Assembly: GCA_017625615.1 (NCBI GenBank)
Contig: JAGAKP010000014.1
Location: 1 to 64,000, forward strand
Direction of reading: 5' to 3'
Source of the DNA: Clostridia bacterium
Lineage (GTDB): Bacteria > Bacillota > Clostridia > Oscillospirales > CAG-382
DNA: 64,000 nucleotides
In this document: positions 42,476-51,545 of the stretch, in pieces
Numbering within the stretch: position 1 is the first letter of the stretch
Layout: every line of letters starts with the position of its first letter
Program-made: the position numbers and the translations under genes
Notes under the pieces: model-generated
Told to the model about the DNA's origin: nothing
The model's database searches: none
The model's input: the letters and a program-made list of their open reading frames with translations, nothing else

Positions 42476-42895
42476 CTATTTCTCAAGGTCTGCCTTGGTA
42501 GCAAACTTACATTTGATAGGAAGCTTGTGAGAAGCAAGACGCATAGCTTCGCGTGCCTGTTCTTCGGTGATGCCTTCCATTTCAAACATAACTCTGCCGG
42601 GCTTAACCACTGCTACCCAGTACTCGGGAGAACCTTTACCGGAACCCATTCGGGTTTCAGCGGGCTTCTCGGTGATGGGCTTATCGGGGAATATCTTTAT
42701 CCAAACCTTACCGCCACGCTTGATGTAACGAGTCATCGCGATACGGGCTGCTTCGATCTGGTTGCTGGTGATCCAAGCGGGTTCAGCTGCTACGAGACCG
42801 TAGGAACCGTAGGTAATGGTGTTACCGCGGGATGCCTTACCGGTAAGTCTGCCGCGCTGAACGCGTCTGTATTTAACTCTTTTGGGCATTAACAT
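42476..42895 (-). CDS. rplP: 50S ribosomal protein L16
   Basis: 139 aa. '[34 protein letters not shown]' and '[42 protein letters not shown]'. GGAGGT is spaced 8 nt from the ATG at 42895, so the start MLMPKR is preferred to the ATG two codons later. Confidence 0.97.
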   Translation of the reverse strand: MLMPKRVKYRRVQRGRLTGKASRGNTITYGSYGLVAAEPAWITSNQIEAARIAMTRYIKRGGKVWIKIFPDKPITEKPAETRMGSGKGSPEYWVAVVKPGRVMFEMEGITEEQAREAMRLASHKLPIKCKFATKADLEK

Positions 42896-42897
42896 GA

Positions 42898-43551
42898 TTA
42901 TTTACCTCCCTGACGCTTTACCTCGGGAAGAACCTCACCCTTGTATATCCATACCTTGATGCCGATCTTACCGTAGGTGGTATTAGCCTCATAGAAGCCG
43001 TAATCGATATCGGCTCTGAGGGTCTGAAGCGGAATAGTGCCTTCATGGTAATGCTCGGTTCTTGCGATTTCTGCACCGCCGAGACGGCCGGAAACTGCAA
43101 CCTTGATACCCTTTGCACCAAGCTTCATAGTTCTGCCGATAGCCATTTTCATTGCGCGGCGGAACGAAGTTCTCTTTTCGAGCTGTGCTGCGATATTCTG
43201 AGCAACAAGCAGTGCGTTAAGATCGGGCTGCTTGATCTCGATTACGTTGACTGCTGCGGGCTTGCCAACGAAGTTTTCTACTTCCTTGCGGAGCTTTTCG
43301 ATCTCTGCACCGCCCTTACCGATAACGATACCGGGCTTTGCGCAGCGAACGATAACGCGAACCTTGGTGTTGTCACGCTCGATCTCGATCTTAGCTACGC
43401 CTGCACCTGCAAGTCTTGCAGTGAGGAACTTTCTGAGTTTGTAATCGGAAACGAGGGTATCACCAAACACTTCGTCTTTAACGAACCAACGGGAATCCCA
43501 GTCCTTGATTATACCAACACGGAGACCGTGAGGATTAACTTTCTGACCCAT
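42898..43551 (-). CDS. rpsC: 30S ribosomal protein S3
   Basis: 217 aa. KH domain '[33 protein letters not shown]', '[30 protein letters not shown]' and '[17 protein letters not shown]'. It forms part of the mRNA entry ring with S4 and S5. Confidence 0.98.
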   Translation of the reverse strand: MGQKVNPHGLRVGIIKDWDSRWFVKDEVFGDTLVSDYKLRKFLTARLAGAGVAKIEIERDNTKVRVIVRCAKPGIVIGKGGAEIEKLRKEVENFVGKPAAVNVIEIKQPDLNALLVAQNIAAQLEKRTSFRRAMKMAIGRTMKLGAKGIKVAVSGRLGGAEIARTEHYHEGTIPLQTLRADIDYGFYEANTTYGKIGIKVWIYKGEVLPEVKRQGGK

Positions 43552-43565
43552 TTACTGTACCCTCC

Positions 43566-43916
43566 TTAATTCTTTTCCGCAAGCGCAATGGTAACGTGAG
43601 AAGTGCGCTTAAGGATGCGGTCTGCTCTGCCCTTTGCACGGGGTCTGATTCTCTTCATATGCTTCATAATGCCGGGAGTAACAAAGCATTCGGAAACATA
43701 GAGCTTTTCTACGTCCATACCGTAGTTATGATCTGCGTTTGCGATTGCCGAATTAAGAAGCTTAAGAACGGGCTCGCAAGCGATCTTATTGGTGTATTTG
43801 AGTATTGCGGCTGCCTCAGCAACGTTTTTGCCTCTGATAAGGTCGAGAACGATCTTGACCTTGCGGGGAGTCATACGGAGCTGCTTGAGATAAGCCTTTG
43901 CTATCTTCTGTTCCAT
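43566..43916 (-). CDS. rplV: 50S ribosomal protein L22
   Basis: 116 aa. '[56 protein letters not shown]' and the tunnel-loop '[28 protein letters not shown]'. Lines the exit tunnel. Confidence 0.98.
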   Translation of the reverse strand: MEQKIAKAYLKQLRMTPRKVKIVLDLIRGKNVAEAAAILKYTNKIACEPVLKLLNSAIANADHNYGMDVEKLYVSECFVTPGIMKHMKRIRPRAKGRADRILKRTSHVTIALAEKN

Positions 43917-43934
43917 TATATTATCTCCTTCCGC

Positions 43935-44213
43935 TTATTTGCTGTTAGACGTCTTGGAACCGCTGTGGCCCTTGAAGTGTCTGGTGGGAGCGAACTCGCC
44001 GAGTCTGTGACCAACCATATCTTCTACCACGTATACGGGAACGTGCTTCTTGCCATCGTGTACTGCGATGGTGTGTCCTACGAATTCGGGGAATATTACG
44101 GAAGCACGGGACCAAGTCTTGAGAACTCTCTTCTCGCCCTTCTCGTTCATTTCGCAAATTCTATTGTATAACTTAGGCTCCACAAAAGGGCCTTTTTTAA
44201 CGCTTCTGCTCAT
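43935..44213 (-). CDS. rpsS: 30S ribosomal protein S19
   Basis: 92 aa. '[19 protein letters not shown]' and '[48 protein letters not shown]' are diagnostic. Confidence 0.98.
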   Translation of the reverse strand: MSRSVKKGPFVEPKLYNRICEMNEKGEKRVLKTWSRASVIFPEFVGHTIAVHDGKKHVPVYVVEDMVGHRLGEFAPTRHFKGHSGSKTSNSK

Positions 44214-44236
44214 TTGTTTATTCCTCCTTCACCGTA

Positions 44237-45067
44237 TTACTTAGCGTTTCTGCGCTTAACGATAAACTTATCGGTGCGAGCCTTCTTGTTTCTGGTCTTA
44301 TAACCGAGAGCAGGCTTGCCCCAAGGAGTCAAAGGACCGGGATGGCCGATAGGCGCACGTCCTTCACCACCACCGTGGGGGTGATCTACGGGGTTCATTA
44401 CGGAACCGCGTACTGTGGGACGGATGCCCATGTGGCGCTTCTTACCGGCTTTACCGATCTTGATATTCTCGTGCTCGAGGTTACCAACCTGACCGATAGT
44501 AGCGGTACAGTCAAGACGAACGTAGCGAACTTCGCCGGAGGGAAGTCTTACCTGGCCCATCTTGCCTTCCTTAGACATAAGCTGTGCTGCTGCACCGGCG
44601 GAACGAACAAGCTGTGCGCCTCTGCCGGGGTAAAGCTCGATGTTGTAGATAACAGTACCAACGGGGATGTTAGCGAGGGGGAGTACGTTACCGGGACGGA
44701 TATCGCTGTCTGCGCCGGAGTAAAGAACGTCGCCGACCTTGATGCCGTTTGCTGCGATAGCGTAGCTCTTGTTGCCCTGCTCATCGCAAAGAAGTGCGAT
44801 GTATGCGGTACGGTTAGGATCGTACTCGATAGCGGTTACGGTGCAGGGAGAAGTGGAATTTCTCTTGAAATCGATAATTCTGTACTTTCTCTTGTTGCCG
44901 CCGCCCTGGTGACGAACGGTTACGCGGCCGAGATTGTTACGGCCTGCCTTGCTCTTGAGAGTAACTACGAGAGACTTCTCAGGAGTCTTCTTGGTGATCT
45001 CCGCAAAGGAGGGAGTCGCCATATGTCTTCTCGACGGAGTTGTAGGATTATAAGTCTTAACAGCCAT
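44237..45067 (-). CDS. rplB: 50S ribosomal protein L2
   Basis: 276 aa. '[19 protein letters not shown]', '[21 protein letters not shown]' and the conserved '[21 protein letters not shown]', with the His near the peptidyl-transferase centre. Full length. Confidence 0.98.
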   Translation of the reverse strand: MAVKTYNPTTPSRRHMATPSFAEITKKTPEKSLVVTLKSKAGRNNLGRVTVRHQGGGNKRKYRIIDFKRNSTSPCTVTAIEYDPNRTAYIALLCDEQGNKSYAIAANGIKVGDVLYSGADSDIRPGNVLPLANIPVGTVIYNIELYPGRGAQLVRSAGAAAQLMSKEGKMGQVRLPSGEVRYVRLDCTATIGQVGNLEHENIKIGKAGKKRHMGIRPTVRGSVMNPVDHPHGGGEGRAPIGHPGPLTPWGKPALGYKTRNKKARTDKFIVKRRNAK

Positions 45068-45084
45068 TGTATAACTCCTTTCGA

Positions 45085-45378
45085 TTACATAAGGCTATCG
45101 AAGAATTCGATGGTCTTGGATTCGGGAGCAAGCTTAACGATGGCCTTTTTCCAAGCAGCGGTTTTACCCACGTTGTAGCCCATTCTCTTTTCCTTGCCCT
45201 TAACGGAAATAGTGGTTACTTTTTCAACCTTAACGCCGAAGATCTTTTCAACAGCGTTCTTTATTTCTACCTTGTTAGCATCGGTAGCAACCTTGAAGGT
45301 GTACTTGCGGTTCTGCATGTCCTCGTTGGAAGCTTCGGTGATAACAGGCTTAATAATAATATCGTAAGCAGATTTCAT
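45085..45378 (-). CDS. rplW: 50S ribosomal protein L23
   Basis: 97 aa. '[52 protein letters not shown]'. A tunnel-exit protein that contacts SRP and trigger factor. Its ATG overlaps the rplD stop (TAATG). Confidence 0.97.
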   Translation of the reverse strand: MKSAYDIIIKPVITEASNEDMQNRKYTFKVATDANKVEIKNAVEKIFGVKVEKVTTISVKGKEKRMGYNVGKTAAWKKAIVKLAPESKTIEFFDSLM

Positions 45379-46064
45379 TATGCGTAAACCTCCTCAAGCT
45401 TTTCGATTGCAGCCTTGGTGGCAACGACCTTCTCGCTGTTAAGGATCTCATATACGTTGAGAGTGTTAACGAGAGTGGTCTTTACGGTTTCGATATTGCC
45501 GCAGCTCTTTACTACCTTCTCATCTACGTTTTCGAGGAGAAGAAGTGCTTTCTGGGGAACTACTACGGTGTGAGACTTCTTTTCGCCGTTTTCCTTGTAG
45601 TTCTTGTTAACTTCCTTCTGGCAGCCGAGAGCGTTGAACATATTCACCATTTCCTTGGTCTTGTAAGCATCCAGTGCGATATTGTCTACGACAATCAGTT
45701 CACCGTTTGCAACCTTGGAAGAAAGTGCGGAGTACAGAGCTGCTCTCTTAACCTTCTTGTTAACGGAAACCTTATAGGTACGGGGCTTGGGACCGAGGGC
45801 GATACCGCCGTGAGTCCACTGAGGAGAACGGGTGGAACCCTGTCTTGCTCTGCCGGTTCCCTTCTGACGCCAGGGCTTTCTGCCGCCGCCGGAAACTTCG
45901 GATCTGGTGAGGGTGGACTGGGTACCCTGTCTCTGGTTGAGCAGGTATGCTCTTACTACGGTGTGAAGTACGGAAGCGTTGACCTCTGCGCCGAAAACCT
46001 TTTCGGAAAGCTCCATGCTGCCGCAAACTTCGCCCTTCATATTGTATACATTTACATTAGGCAT
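45378..46064 (-). CDS. rplD: 50S ribosomal protein L4
   Basis: 228 aa. 'RQGTQSTLTRSEVSGGGRKPWRQKGTGRARQGSTRSPQWTHGGIALGPKPR' is the tunnel loop signature. A lysine-rich insertion 'KEVNKNYKENGEKKSHTV' lies near residue 155. In E. coli L4 regulates the S10 operon. Confidence 0.97.
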   Translation of the reverse strand: MPNVNVYNMKGEVCGSMELSEKVFGAEVNASVLHTVVRAYLLNQRQGTQSTLTRSEVSGGGRKPWRQKGTGRARQGSTRSPQWTHGGIALGPKPRTYKVSVNKKVKRAALYSALSSKVANGELIVVDNIALDAYKTKEMVNMFNALGCQKEVNKNYKENGEKKSHTVVVPQKALLLLENVDEKVVKSCGNIETVKTTLVNTLNVYEILNSEKVVATKAAIEKLEEVYA

Positions 46065-46083
46065 TACTTTATCCTCCCTTCAC

Positions 46084-46713
46084 TTATTTAACGGTGTTGC
46101 GGATAACAACTACTCCGCCGCGTGCGCCGGGTACAGCGCCCTTAACCGCAATGAGATTTTTCTCGGAATCGATCTTTACGATCTCCAGGTTCTGCATGGT
46201 AACCTTTTCGTTACCGTACTGACCGGGCATTTTCTTGTTCTTGAAGATTCTGGAAGGATCGCTGTTTGCGCCTACAGAACCGATGTGACGGTGAACGGGA
46301 CCGCCACCGTGGGTCATTCTGAGCTGTGCCTGACCCCATCTCTTGATAACGCCGCTGTAACCGTGTCCCTTGGTGGTACCGGTAACGTCGACCTTTTCGC
46401 CTACCTCAAAGGTGTCTGCGGTGATAACGTCGCCAACGTTCATGGAAGCTGCGTTATCGAGGCGGAACTCTTTAAGATACTTCTTGAAGGAAACCTCTGC
46501 CTTGAGGAAGTGTCCCTTCGCGGGCTTGGTCAGCTTTCTTTCTGCGATATCCTCGTAGCCAAGCTGAACTGCTTCGTAGCCGTCGTTTTCTGCGGTCTTC
46601 TTCTGTGTAACGGTGCAGGGACCTGCAGCGATAACAGTCACAGGGATGACGTTGCCCTTTTCGTCGAAGATCTGTGTCATACCGATCTTCTTGCCGATGA
46701 TGCCTTTTTTCAT
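46084..46713 (-). CDS. rplC: 50S ribosomal protein L3
   Basis: 209 aa. '[25 protein letters not shown]' and '[56 protein letters not shown]' (the W-finger/methylated Gln region) are diagnostic. Confidence 0.98.
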   Translation of the reverse strand: MKKGIIGKKIGMTQIFDEKGNVIPVTVIAAGPCTVTQKKTAENDGYEAVQLGYEDIAERKLTKPAKGHFLKAEVSFKKYLKEFRLDNAASMNVGDVITADTFEVGEKVDVTGTTKGHGYSGVIKRWGQAQLRMTHGGGPVHRHIGSVGANSDPSRIFKNKKMPGQYGNEKVTMQNLEIVKIDSEKNLIAVKGAVPGARGGVVVIRNTVK

Positions 46714-46780
46714 TTTTATCCTCCTTAAGGTTATTGGTTAACCCGCGATACGCAGATTAACATGACCTTTATTTAACTGA

Positions 46781-47089
46781 TTAAAGCTTGATCTCGATAT
46801 CTACGCCCGCAGGAAGCTCGAGGTTGGTAAGAGCCTCAACAGCCTTTGCGGAGGGCTTGATGATATCGATAAGACGCTTGTGGGTGCGGTACTCGAACTG
46901 CTCACGGCTGTCCTTGTACTTGTGAACTGCACGAAGAATGGTTACGATTTCCTTTTCGGTAGGAAGAGGAATGGGACCGGAAACTGCTGCGCCGGAACGC
47001 TTTGCGGTCTCAACGATCTTTTCTGCTGCCTGATCGATCAGGGAGTGATCGTAGGACTTGAGTCTGATTCTGATTTTCTGGGTTGCCAT
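46781..47089 (-). CDS. rpsJ: 30S ribosomal protein S10
   Basis: 102 aa. '[72 protein letters not shown]'. The first gene of the operon; it also serves in transcription antitermination with NusB. The ribosome binding site is AAAGGAGC. Confidence 0.98.
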   Translation of the reverse strand: MATQKIRIRLKSYDHSLIDQAAEKIVETAKRSGAAVSGPIPLPTEKEIVTILRAVHKYKDSREQFEYRTHKRLIDIIKPSAKAVEALTNLELPAGVDIEIKL

Positions 47090-47218
47090 TTTGGATTTGC
47101 TCCTTTATATAATATAATGTAGCGTGGTGCTTGAAGGTCTTCTCAACACTGTTCCGGGCGTTTCATTTCCGACCCATAAAAAATGTTGGAAAATTCGCCA
47201 GATCAAACCGACATACTC

Positions 47219-47269
47219 TGTGTGAGTTACCTGCTTTTGGGCAGCAATCTCCCACTTCATCGCACACCA
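47219..47269 (-). ncRNA. Structured leader of the S10 operon (candidate autoregulatory site)
   Basis: The region 47090-47271 is an untranslated leader of about 180 nt. Near its 5' end GTGTG (47267-47263 on the minus strand) can pair with CACAC (47224-47220). Inside, CTGC and GCAG (47244-47241 and 47234-47231) close a small loop. A folded leader directly before rpsJ fits feedback control by a ribosomal protein, known for S10 operons in other bacteria; the regulator here is not shown. Confidence 0.5.
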
Positions 47270-47278
47270 AGCTCACGT

Positions 47279-47307
47279 AGTATAACACAATATACCCCCT
47301 TTGTCAA
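47279..47307 (-). promoter_or_regulatory. Promoter of the S10-spc-alpha operon
   Basis: Minus strand TTGACA (47307-47302), 17 bases, TATACT (47284-47279). AT-rich DNA upstream (47309-47360) could be an UP element for the alpha subunit. Confidence 0.85.
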
Positions 47308-47435
47308 GATATTTTGCGAAAAAATTTGATATTTTCGTGTATTTTTTACACAAACGGGGCATTTATTAATTTTCTGTGAACAAATTATGAATTTTTGTTA
47401 ATTTGAAGTTATCTCTTCCCAAAATACGCGGTGTG

Positions 47436-47444
47436 TGTTATAAT
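47436..47444 (+). promoter_or_regulatory. Extended -10 promoter of the TSCPD gene
   Basis: TGT followed directly by TATAAT (47439-47444), an extended -10. No good -35 is visible at 16-18 bases (TTCCCA at 47416). Confidence 0.55.
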
Positions 47445-47483
47445 ACGGAGTGTATATATAATATAAATGGAAGGAAAAACATA

Positions 47484-47738
47484 ATGACAAAGACGTATAA
47501 TAACAAGGGCGTATGCTCCAGAAGCGTCACTTTTGATATAGCCGAGGACGGCACCGTGACCAACGTATCCTTTTTGGGAGGCTGTAACGGCAACCTTAAG
47601 GGAGTAGCGGCTCTGGCAGAGGGACAGAAGGCTCAGGACATTATAAACCGCTGCAAGGGCATTATCTGCGGAATGAAGAGCACCTCCTGCCCCGATCAGT
47701 TTGCAAAAGCACTTGAAATGGCACTGGAAGAAATATAA
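47484..47738 (+). CDS. TSCPD-domain protein (TIGR03905-like)
   Basis: 84 aa from ATG 47484 (GGAAGGA upstream). The frame open to 47403 would cross the promoter. 'VTFDIAEDGTVTNVSFLGGCNGNLKGVAALAEG' is followed by 'GIICGMKSTSCPDQFAKALEMAL' with the TSCPD motif. The domain is also found at the end of some ribonucleotide reductases and stands alone in clostridia; cysteines at GGC, CG and SCPD may bind metal. Function unknown. A phosphohexomutase gene follows 24 nt later. Confidence 0.85.
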   Translation: MTKTYNNKGVCSRSVTFDIAEDGTVTNVSFLGGCNGNLKGVAALAEGQKAQDIINRCKGIICGMKSTSCPDQFAKALEMALEEI

Positions 47739-47762
47739 ATTTACCGAAGGGTGAAAAGCGAT

Positions 47763-49442
47763 ATGACAGAGTTTGAAAAATGGTTAAATTCTCCCGTCGT
47801 TGACGAAGATACCAAGGCAGAGCTTAATTCTATTGCAAATGACGAAAACGAAATACTTGCAAGATTTTCACGTCCCATGGAGTTCGGCACTGCGGGACTC
47901 CGCGCCGTTATGGCGGCAGGTATATCCCGTATGAACGTTTACACCGTTGCCCAGACCACCGAAGGACTGGCAAGACTTATTGAGGACGAGAATGGCTGTG
48001 ACAAAGGCGTTGCCATCGCTTGGGACAGCCGCAACAACTCCGAGCTTTTTGCCCGCACCGCCGCGCGCGTGCTGGCTAACCACGGAATAAAGACTTATAT
48101 CTTTGATTCTCTCCGCCCTACTCCCGAGTTGTCCTTTGCCATACTCCGCCACGGCTGTATTGCAGGTATAAACATTACCGCATCCCACAATCCTTCTGCC
48201 TATAACGGATACAAGGTTTACTGGTCAGACGGCGCACAGCTTCCGCCCGAGCACGCAAGCGTAGTTTCCGATTACGTTGCAAAGACGGATATATTCTCCG
48301 TAGCTTTGGCAGATTTTGACAAGGCCGTGCAGGACGGCACTATTATAATAATAGGAAAGGAAACCGACGAGGATTTCCTTGAGGCAGTACAAAACTGCAG
48401 TATAGATCCCACCGCACTGAAGGAATACGGCGACAAGCTGAATATGGTCTACACCCCCATTCACGGCACGGGATACCGTCTCGTACCTGAAATTTTAAAG
48501 CGTTCGGGTGTCAATAACCTTATCGTTGTAAAGGAGCAGGAGGTTCCCGACGGTAACTTCCCCACCGTACACACTCCCAACCCCGAAAACAAGGAATGCT
48601 TTAACATTGCCATTGAAAAGGTAAAGGCGGAAAATATTGATTGCCACCTTATTATCGGTACCGACCCCGATGCGGACCGTGTAGGTATAGTTGCAAGAAA
48701 CAACGAGGGCGAGTTCGTGCCCTTTACCGGTAATCAGGTAGGCGCGCTTCTTGCGGATTACATTATTAACAGCAAAAAGGCGCAGGGAAATCTTCCCGCA
48801 AACGCTTGTGCTATAAAATCCGTGGTATCGGGCAAGCTGTTCGACCTGGTATGCGACGGCGAGGGCGTATACCGTATGAACGTGCTTACGGGCTTTAAAT
48901 ATATTGGCGAAAAGATAAAGGAATTTACCGCATCCGGCGAATACACCTTTATTCTCGGTTATGAAGAAAGCTACGGATACCTTACCGGCGGATACGTCCG
49001 CGATAAGGACGCGGTTGCCGCATCTATGCTGATTGCGGAAATGGCGGCGTACAATATGCGCAACGGCACCACGCTGTATCAGCGCTTGCAGGAGCTGTAC
49101 CAAAAGTACGGCTATTGCAAGGAGGCTATTATAAACCGCGTTATCGGCGGAATAGTTCCCATGGACACCATGAAGGAAAAGATGGCTTCCCTCCGCGCTT
49201 GTCCTCCCGCATCCTTCGGCGGAAGCAAGGTTACGGAGGCGACCGATTATCTTTGCGACGGAACGGGGCTTCCCAAGGCGAATATGCTGTCATATCTTCT
49301 TGAAAACGGCACTACGGTGCTCATCCGTCCCTCGGGCACAGAGCCCAAGATAAAGGTATATATCCTTACCCAAGCGGAAAGCGAAAGTGCGGCTGACGAG
49401 GTCATCGCCGCGGTAAAGGCAGACGCGGAAAACCTTATATAA
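47763..49442 (+). CDS. Alpha-D-phosphohexomutase (phosphoglucomutase/phosphomannomutase)
   Basis: 559 aa. The ATG at 47763 is preferred; the GTG at 47751 would overlap the GAAGG ribosome binding site. Four-domain enzyme of sugar-phosphate metabolism. Active-site phosphoserine loop 'GINITASHNPSAYNGYKVYW', metal loop 'LIIGTDPDADRVG', sugar-binding 'GYEESYGYLTGGYVRDKD' and phosphate-binding 'RPSGTEPKIKVYI'. Probably interconverts glucose-1-P and glucose-6-P for envelope sugar nucleotide synthesis. The length matches the PgcA-type enzymes of Gram-positives. Confidence 0.95.
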   Translation: MTEFEKWLNSPVVDEDTKAELNSIANDENEILARFSRPMEFGTAGLRAVMAAGISRMNVYTVAQTTEGLARLIEDENGCDKGVAIAWDSRNNSELFARTAARVLANHGIKTYIFDSLRPTPELSFAILRHGCIAGINITASHNPSAYNGYKVYWSDGAQLPPEHASVVSDYVAKTDIFSVALADFDKAVQDGTIIIIGKETDEDFLEAVQNCSIDPTALKEYGDKLNMVYTPIHGTGYRLVPEILKRSGVNNLIVVKEQEVPDGNFPTVHTPNPENKECFNIAIEKVKAENIDCHLIIGTDPDADRVGIVARNNEGEFVPFTGNQVGALLADYIINSKKAQGNLPANACAIKSVVSGKLFDLVCDGEGVYRMNVLTGFKYIGEKIKEFTASGEYTFILGYEESYGYLTGGYVRDKDAVAASMLIAEMAAYNMRNGTTLYQRLQELYQKYGYCKEAIINRVIGGIVPMDTMKEKMASLRACPPASFGGSKVTEATDYLCDGTGLPKANMLSYLLENGTTVLIRPSGTEPKIKVYILTQAESESAADEVIAAVKADAENLI

Positions 49443-49446
49443 CATA

Positions 49447-49487
49447 AATAGGTAGTGTTTTGTTCAAACACTACCTATTGTTTTTAT
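49447..49487. terminator. Terminator between convergent genes
   Basis: A 14-bp perfect stem AATAGGTAGTGTTT/AAACACTACCTATT (49447-49460, 49466-49479) with a 5-base loop. TTGTTTTTA follows on the plus strand. It also lies at the end of the minus-strand M55 gene (stop at 49484). Confidence 0.88.
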
Positions 49488-50293
49488 TTAAATATGTCTT
49501 CTACGTCTCTCATAACACCGACGCGTGTATACGCATCGGGACGGGAGAACAGTGTTCCGTCGGGATTGCGGTAATGGCATCCCTGCGCGGGCTCGATACG
49601 CTTATAGCGTATCTCGTACTCGAAATTCTCGGGGTACGTGAAGGTCTGCATCTCACCTATGCGGCTTACGGCTTTCTTTACGCCTGCGTAAATATTATCG
49701 CACACCTTCTCGGGATGGTCGGAAATACAGCTGTTCCACGCAAGGGAACGCTTGGTTACCACGGTTTCCGCCCAAGGGAAGGCTTCACCCATCTGAGAAA
49801 TACAGATATCATCGGAGGAAGCGAATATTACGGGCACGCAGTATTTGCCTGCCACAGCGCCGTCGATATGAGCCTCACCTACGAAGGAGCCGTTTATTTT
49901 TTGGTGCTGGAAGGTGGCGGAGGAGTATACGTGGCAAAGCACCGCGTCAGAAGTATCGTATGCGTGGTAGCCGATAAACAGCACGCCCGCAAAGCCTTCC
50001 TCTATGCAAGGAAAACGCTTTCCGCTTCCCGCGCCCATAACTATTTTACATCTTTTATCCAGCATATCGTATTTGAGATTATAGCCCGTTCCGTGGCAAT
50101 CCCATATCCACACCTCGTCGGCACCGCAATCGAACAACGCCTTTGCGGCGGCGTTTGCTTCACGGGTGCCCTGAAGAGAGGCGTACTCCAGACCTGCGCT
50201 TCCCTGCGCAAGTCCCTGACCGGGAGTGCCTATGGTGCAAGCCACACCCTCAAGGTCAACTGCTATATAATATCTTTTTGTGGTATTGCTCAT
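49484..50293 (-). CDS. M55-family metallopeptidase (D-aminopeptidase DppA-like)
   Basis: 269 aa. The first metal ligands lie in 'AVDLEGVACTIG' (DxE), followed by 'EVWIWDCHGTGYNL' and 'GVLFIGYHAYDTSDAVLCHVYSS', the M55 pattern of Asp, Glu and His. Family members form decameric rings and cleave D-amino acid dipeptides such as D-Ala-D-Ala. Here it may recycle peptidoglycan peptides. No signal peptide, so it is cytosolic. Its start is divergent from the HAD gene. Confidence 0.9.
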   Translation of the reverse strand: MSNTTKRYYIAVDLEGVACTIGTPGQGLAQGSAGLEYASLQGTREANAAAKALFDCGADEVWIWDCHGTGYNLKYDMLDKRCKIVMGAGSGKRFPCIEEGFAGVLFIGYHAYDTSDAVLCHVYSSATFQHQKINGSFVGEAHIDGAVAGKYCVPVIFASSDDICISQMGEAFPWAETVVTKRSLAWNSCISDHPEKVCDNIYAGVKKAVSRIGEMQTFTYPENFEYEIRYKRIEPAQGCHYRNPDGTLFSRPDAYTRVGVMRDVEDIFK

Positions 50294-50322
50294 TACTCAT
50301 ACCGCCTTTTTGTTATTTATGG

Positions 50323-50351
50323 TTGATTTTTAAGGTAATTCGTTATATAAT
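50323..50351 (+). promoter_or_regulatory. Promoter of the HAD phosphatase gene
   Basis: TTGATT (50323-50328), 17 bases, TATAAT (50346-50351). Confidence 0.75.
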
Positions 50352-50379
50352 AACCGCGATAAAGCACGGAGGTGTTCTG

Positions 50380-51159
50380 ATGGACAGATTGAATAATATA
50401 AAGCTTTTCGTCCTTGATATGGACGGAACCATATATCTCGGCAAAAACGTACTGCCCGGCGCAAGAGAGTTTGTTTCCCACGTGAAAAACAGCGGGAAAA
50501 AGATTATGTATTTTACAAACAACGCGTCCAACGACCACAGTATTTACATAAACCGTCTTACGAAAATGGGCTTTGACGCCGATGAGAGCGAGATATTCTC
50601 CGCCGCAGACGTTACGGCTATGTATCTCGTAAAGCATCATCCCGAAGCGAAGGTTTACGTGGTAGGCACGCCCGCACTTGAAAAAACCTTCAGAGAATAC
50701 GGGATCAACCTTACCGACGGCAGTGAGGGTGATATCGTCGTCACCAGCTTTGACACTACCCTTACCTATGAAAAGCTGGTAAAGGCGTGCGATCTTATAC
50801 GGAGAGGCGCGATATACTACTGCACTCATCCCGATTTTAACTGCCCTACCGAAAACGGATTTATTCCCGACAGCGGCGCTATTGCCGCGCTGGTTACCGC
50901 ATCCACGGGAGTTACACCCCGTTATTTCGGCAAGCCCTACAGAGAAACTGCGGATATGATAGCCGAAAAAAGCTCGCTGTCCTTTTCTGATATCGCCATC
51001 GTGGGCGACAGACTTTATACCGATATCGCCTTAGGTAAAAACCACGGCATACTTTCCGTGCTCGTCCTTTCCGGCGAAACGAAGATGGAGGACGTTACCG
51101 AGGAAAACCGTGCGGATATAATCACCGACGGTATTGGCGATCTTATTCCTCACGTTTAA
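50380..51159 (+). CDS. HAD-IIA family phosphatase (NagD/phosphoglycolate-phosphatase-like)
   Basis: 259 aa from ATG 50380 (GGAGGTG upstream). The much longer open frame upstream is antisense to the M55 gene. Motif I 'LFVLDMDGTIYLG' with the nucleophilic Asp, motif II 'IMYFTNNAS', cap of type C2A, Lys motif 'YFGKPYRETADMI' and motif IV 'IAIVGDRLYTDIALG'. Relatives hydrolyse p-nitrophenyl phosphate, nucleotides, phosphoglycolate or glycerol-1-phosphate; the substrate here is open. Confidence 0.92.
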   Translation: MDRLNNIKLFVLDMDGTIYLGKNVLPGAREFVSHVKNSGKKIMYFTNNASNDHSIYINRLTKMGFDADESEIFSAADVTAMYLVKHHPEAKVYVVGTPALEKTFREYGINLTDGSEGDIVVTSFDTTLTYEKLVKACDLIRRGAIYYCTHPDFNCPTENGFIPDSGAIAALVTASTGVTPRYFGKPYRETADMIAEKSSLSFSDIAIVGDRLYTDIALGKNHGILSVLVLSGETKMEDVTEENRADIITDGIGDLIPHV

Positions 51160-51188
51160 CATAATACCTATTTTCGTGGCAAATACCG

Positions 51189-51217
51189 TTGACTTTTGGC
51201 GAAATTAATGGTAAAAT
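51189..51217 (+). promoter_or_regulatory. Promoter of the AbrB-like gene
   Basis: TTGACT (51189-51194), 17 bases, TAAAAT (51212-51217). Confidence 0.75.
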
Positions 51218-51239
51218 GTCAATTGAAGGAGGTACGTAT

Positions 51240-51488
51240 ATGGATAAACAAGCGAACAGAAAAGAAAAGACCGTAGACGAATTCGGAAGAATACTTATTC
51301 CCAAAAGCATACGCAAGCAGTTTGACCTTAAGCCCGGCGACACGCTGTGCTACGAAGTGGATGCTGACAGAATTATTCTGCGCCGTCCCGTGGAAAAATG
51401 CATTTTCTGCGATTCAAGCGACAGCGTGCAGACGGTTATGGGCAGACCTATATGCGCCGCCTGCAAGGAAAAATTAAAAACCGAATAG
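51240..51488 (+). CDS. AbrB-family transcriptional regulator with C-terminal zinc knuckle
   Basis: 82 aa from ATG 51240, 8 nt after AAGGAGGT. The N-terminal swapped-hairpin DNA-binding domain is 'VDEFGRILIPKSIRKQFDLKPGDTLCYEVDADRIILRRP', as in AbrB/SpoVT. The C-terminus reads 'EKCIFCDSSDSVQTVMGRPICAACKEKL', with two CxxC pairs that should bind one zinc. AbrB homologues control transition-state and sporulation genes; the target here is not known. Monocistronic. Confidence 0.9.
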   Translation: MDKQANRKEKTVDEFGRILIPKSIRKQFDLKPGDTLCYEVDADRIILRRPVEKCIFCDSSDSVQTVMGRPICAACKEKLKTE

Positions 51489-51494
51489 CCTTTC

Positions 51495-51526
51495 ACAGAC
51501 CGCTTTTTTAAAGGCGGTCTGTTTTT
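51495..51526 (+). terminator. Terminator of the AbrB-like gene
   Basis: Stem ACAGACCGC/GCGGTCTGT (51495-51503, 51514-51522) with a T-rich 10-base loop, then TTTTTAT. Confidence 0.85.
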
Positions 51527-51545
51527 ATATGCTTTATTTCAGAAA

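Noticed and set aside
50143..50379. A 79-codon N-terminal extension of the HAD phosphatase
   Set aside because: It is antisense to the M55 gene start and crosses the TTGATT-N17-TATAAT promoter; the family begins right at the ATG at 50380.
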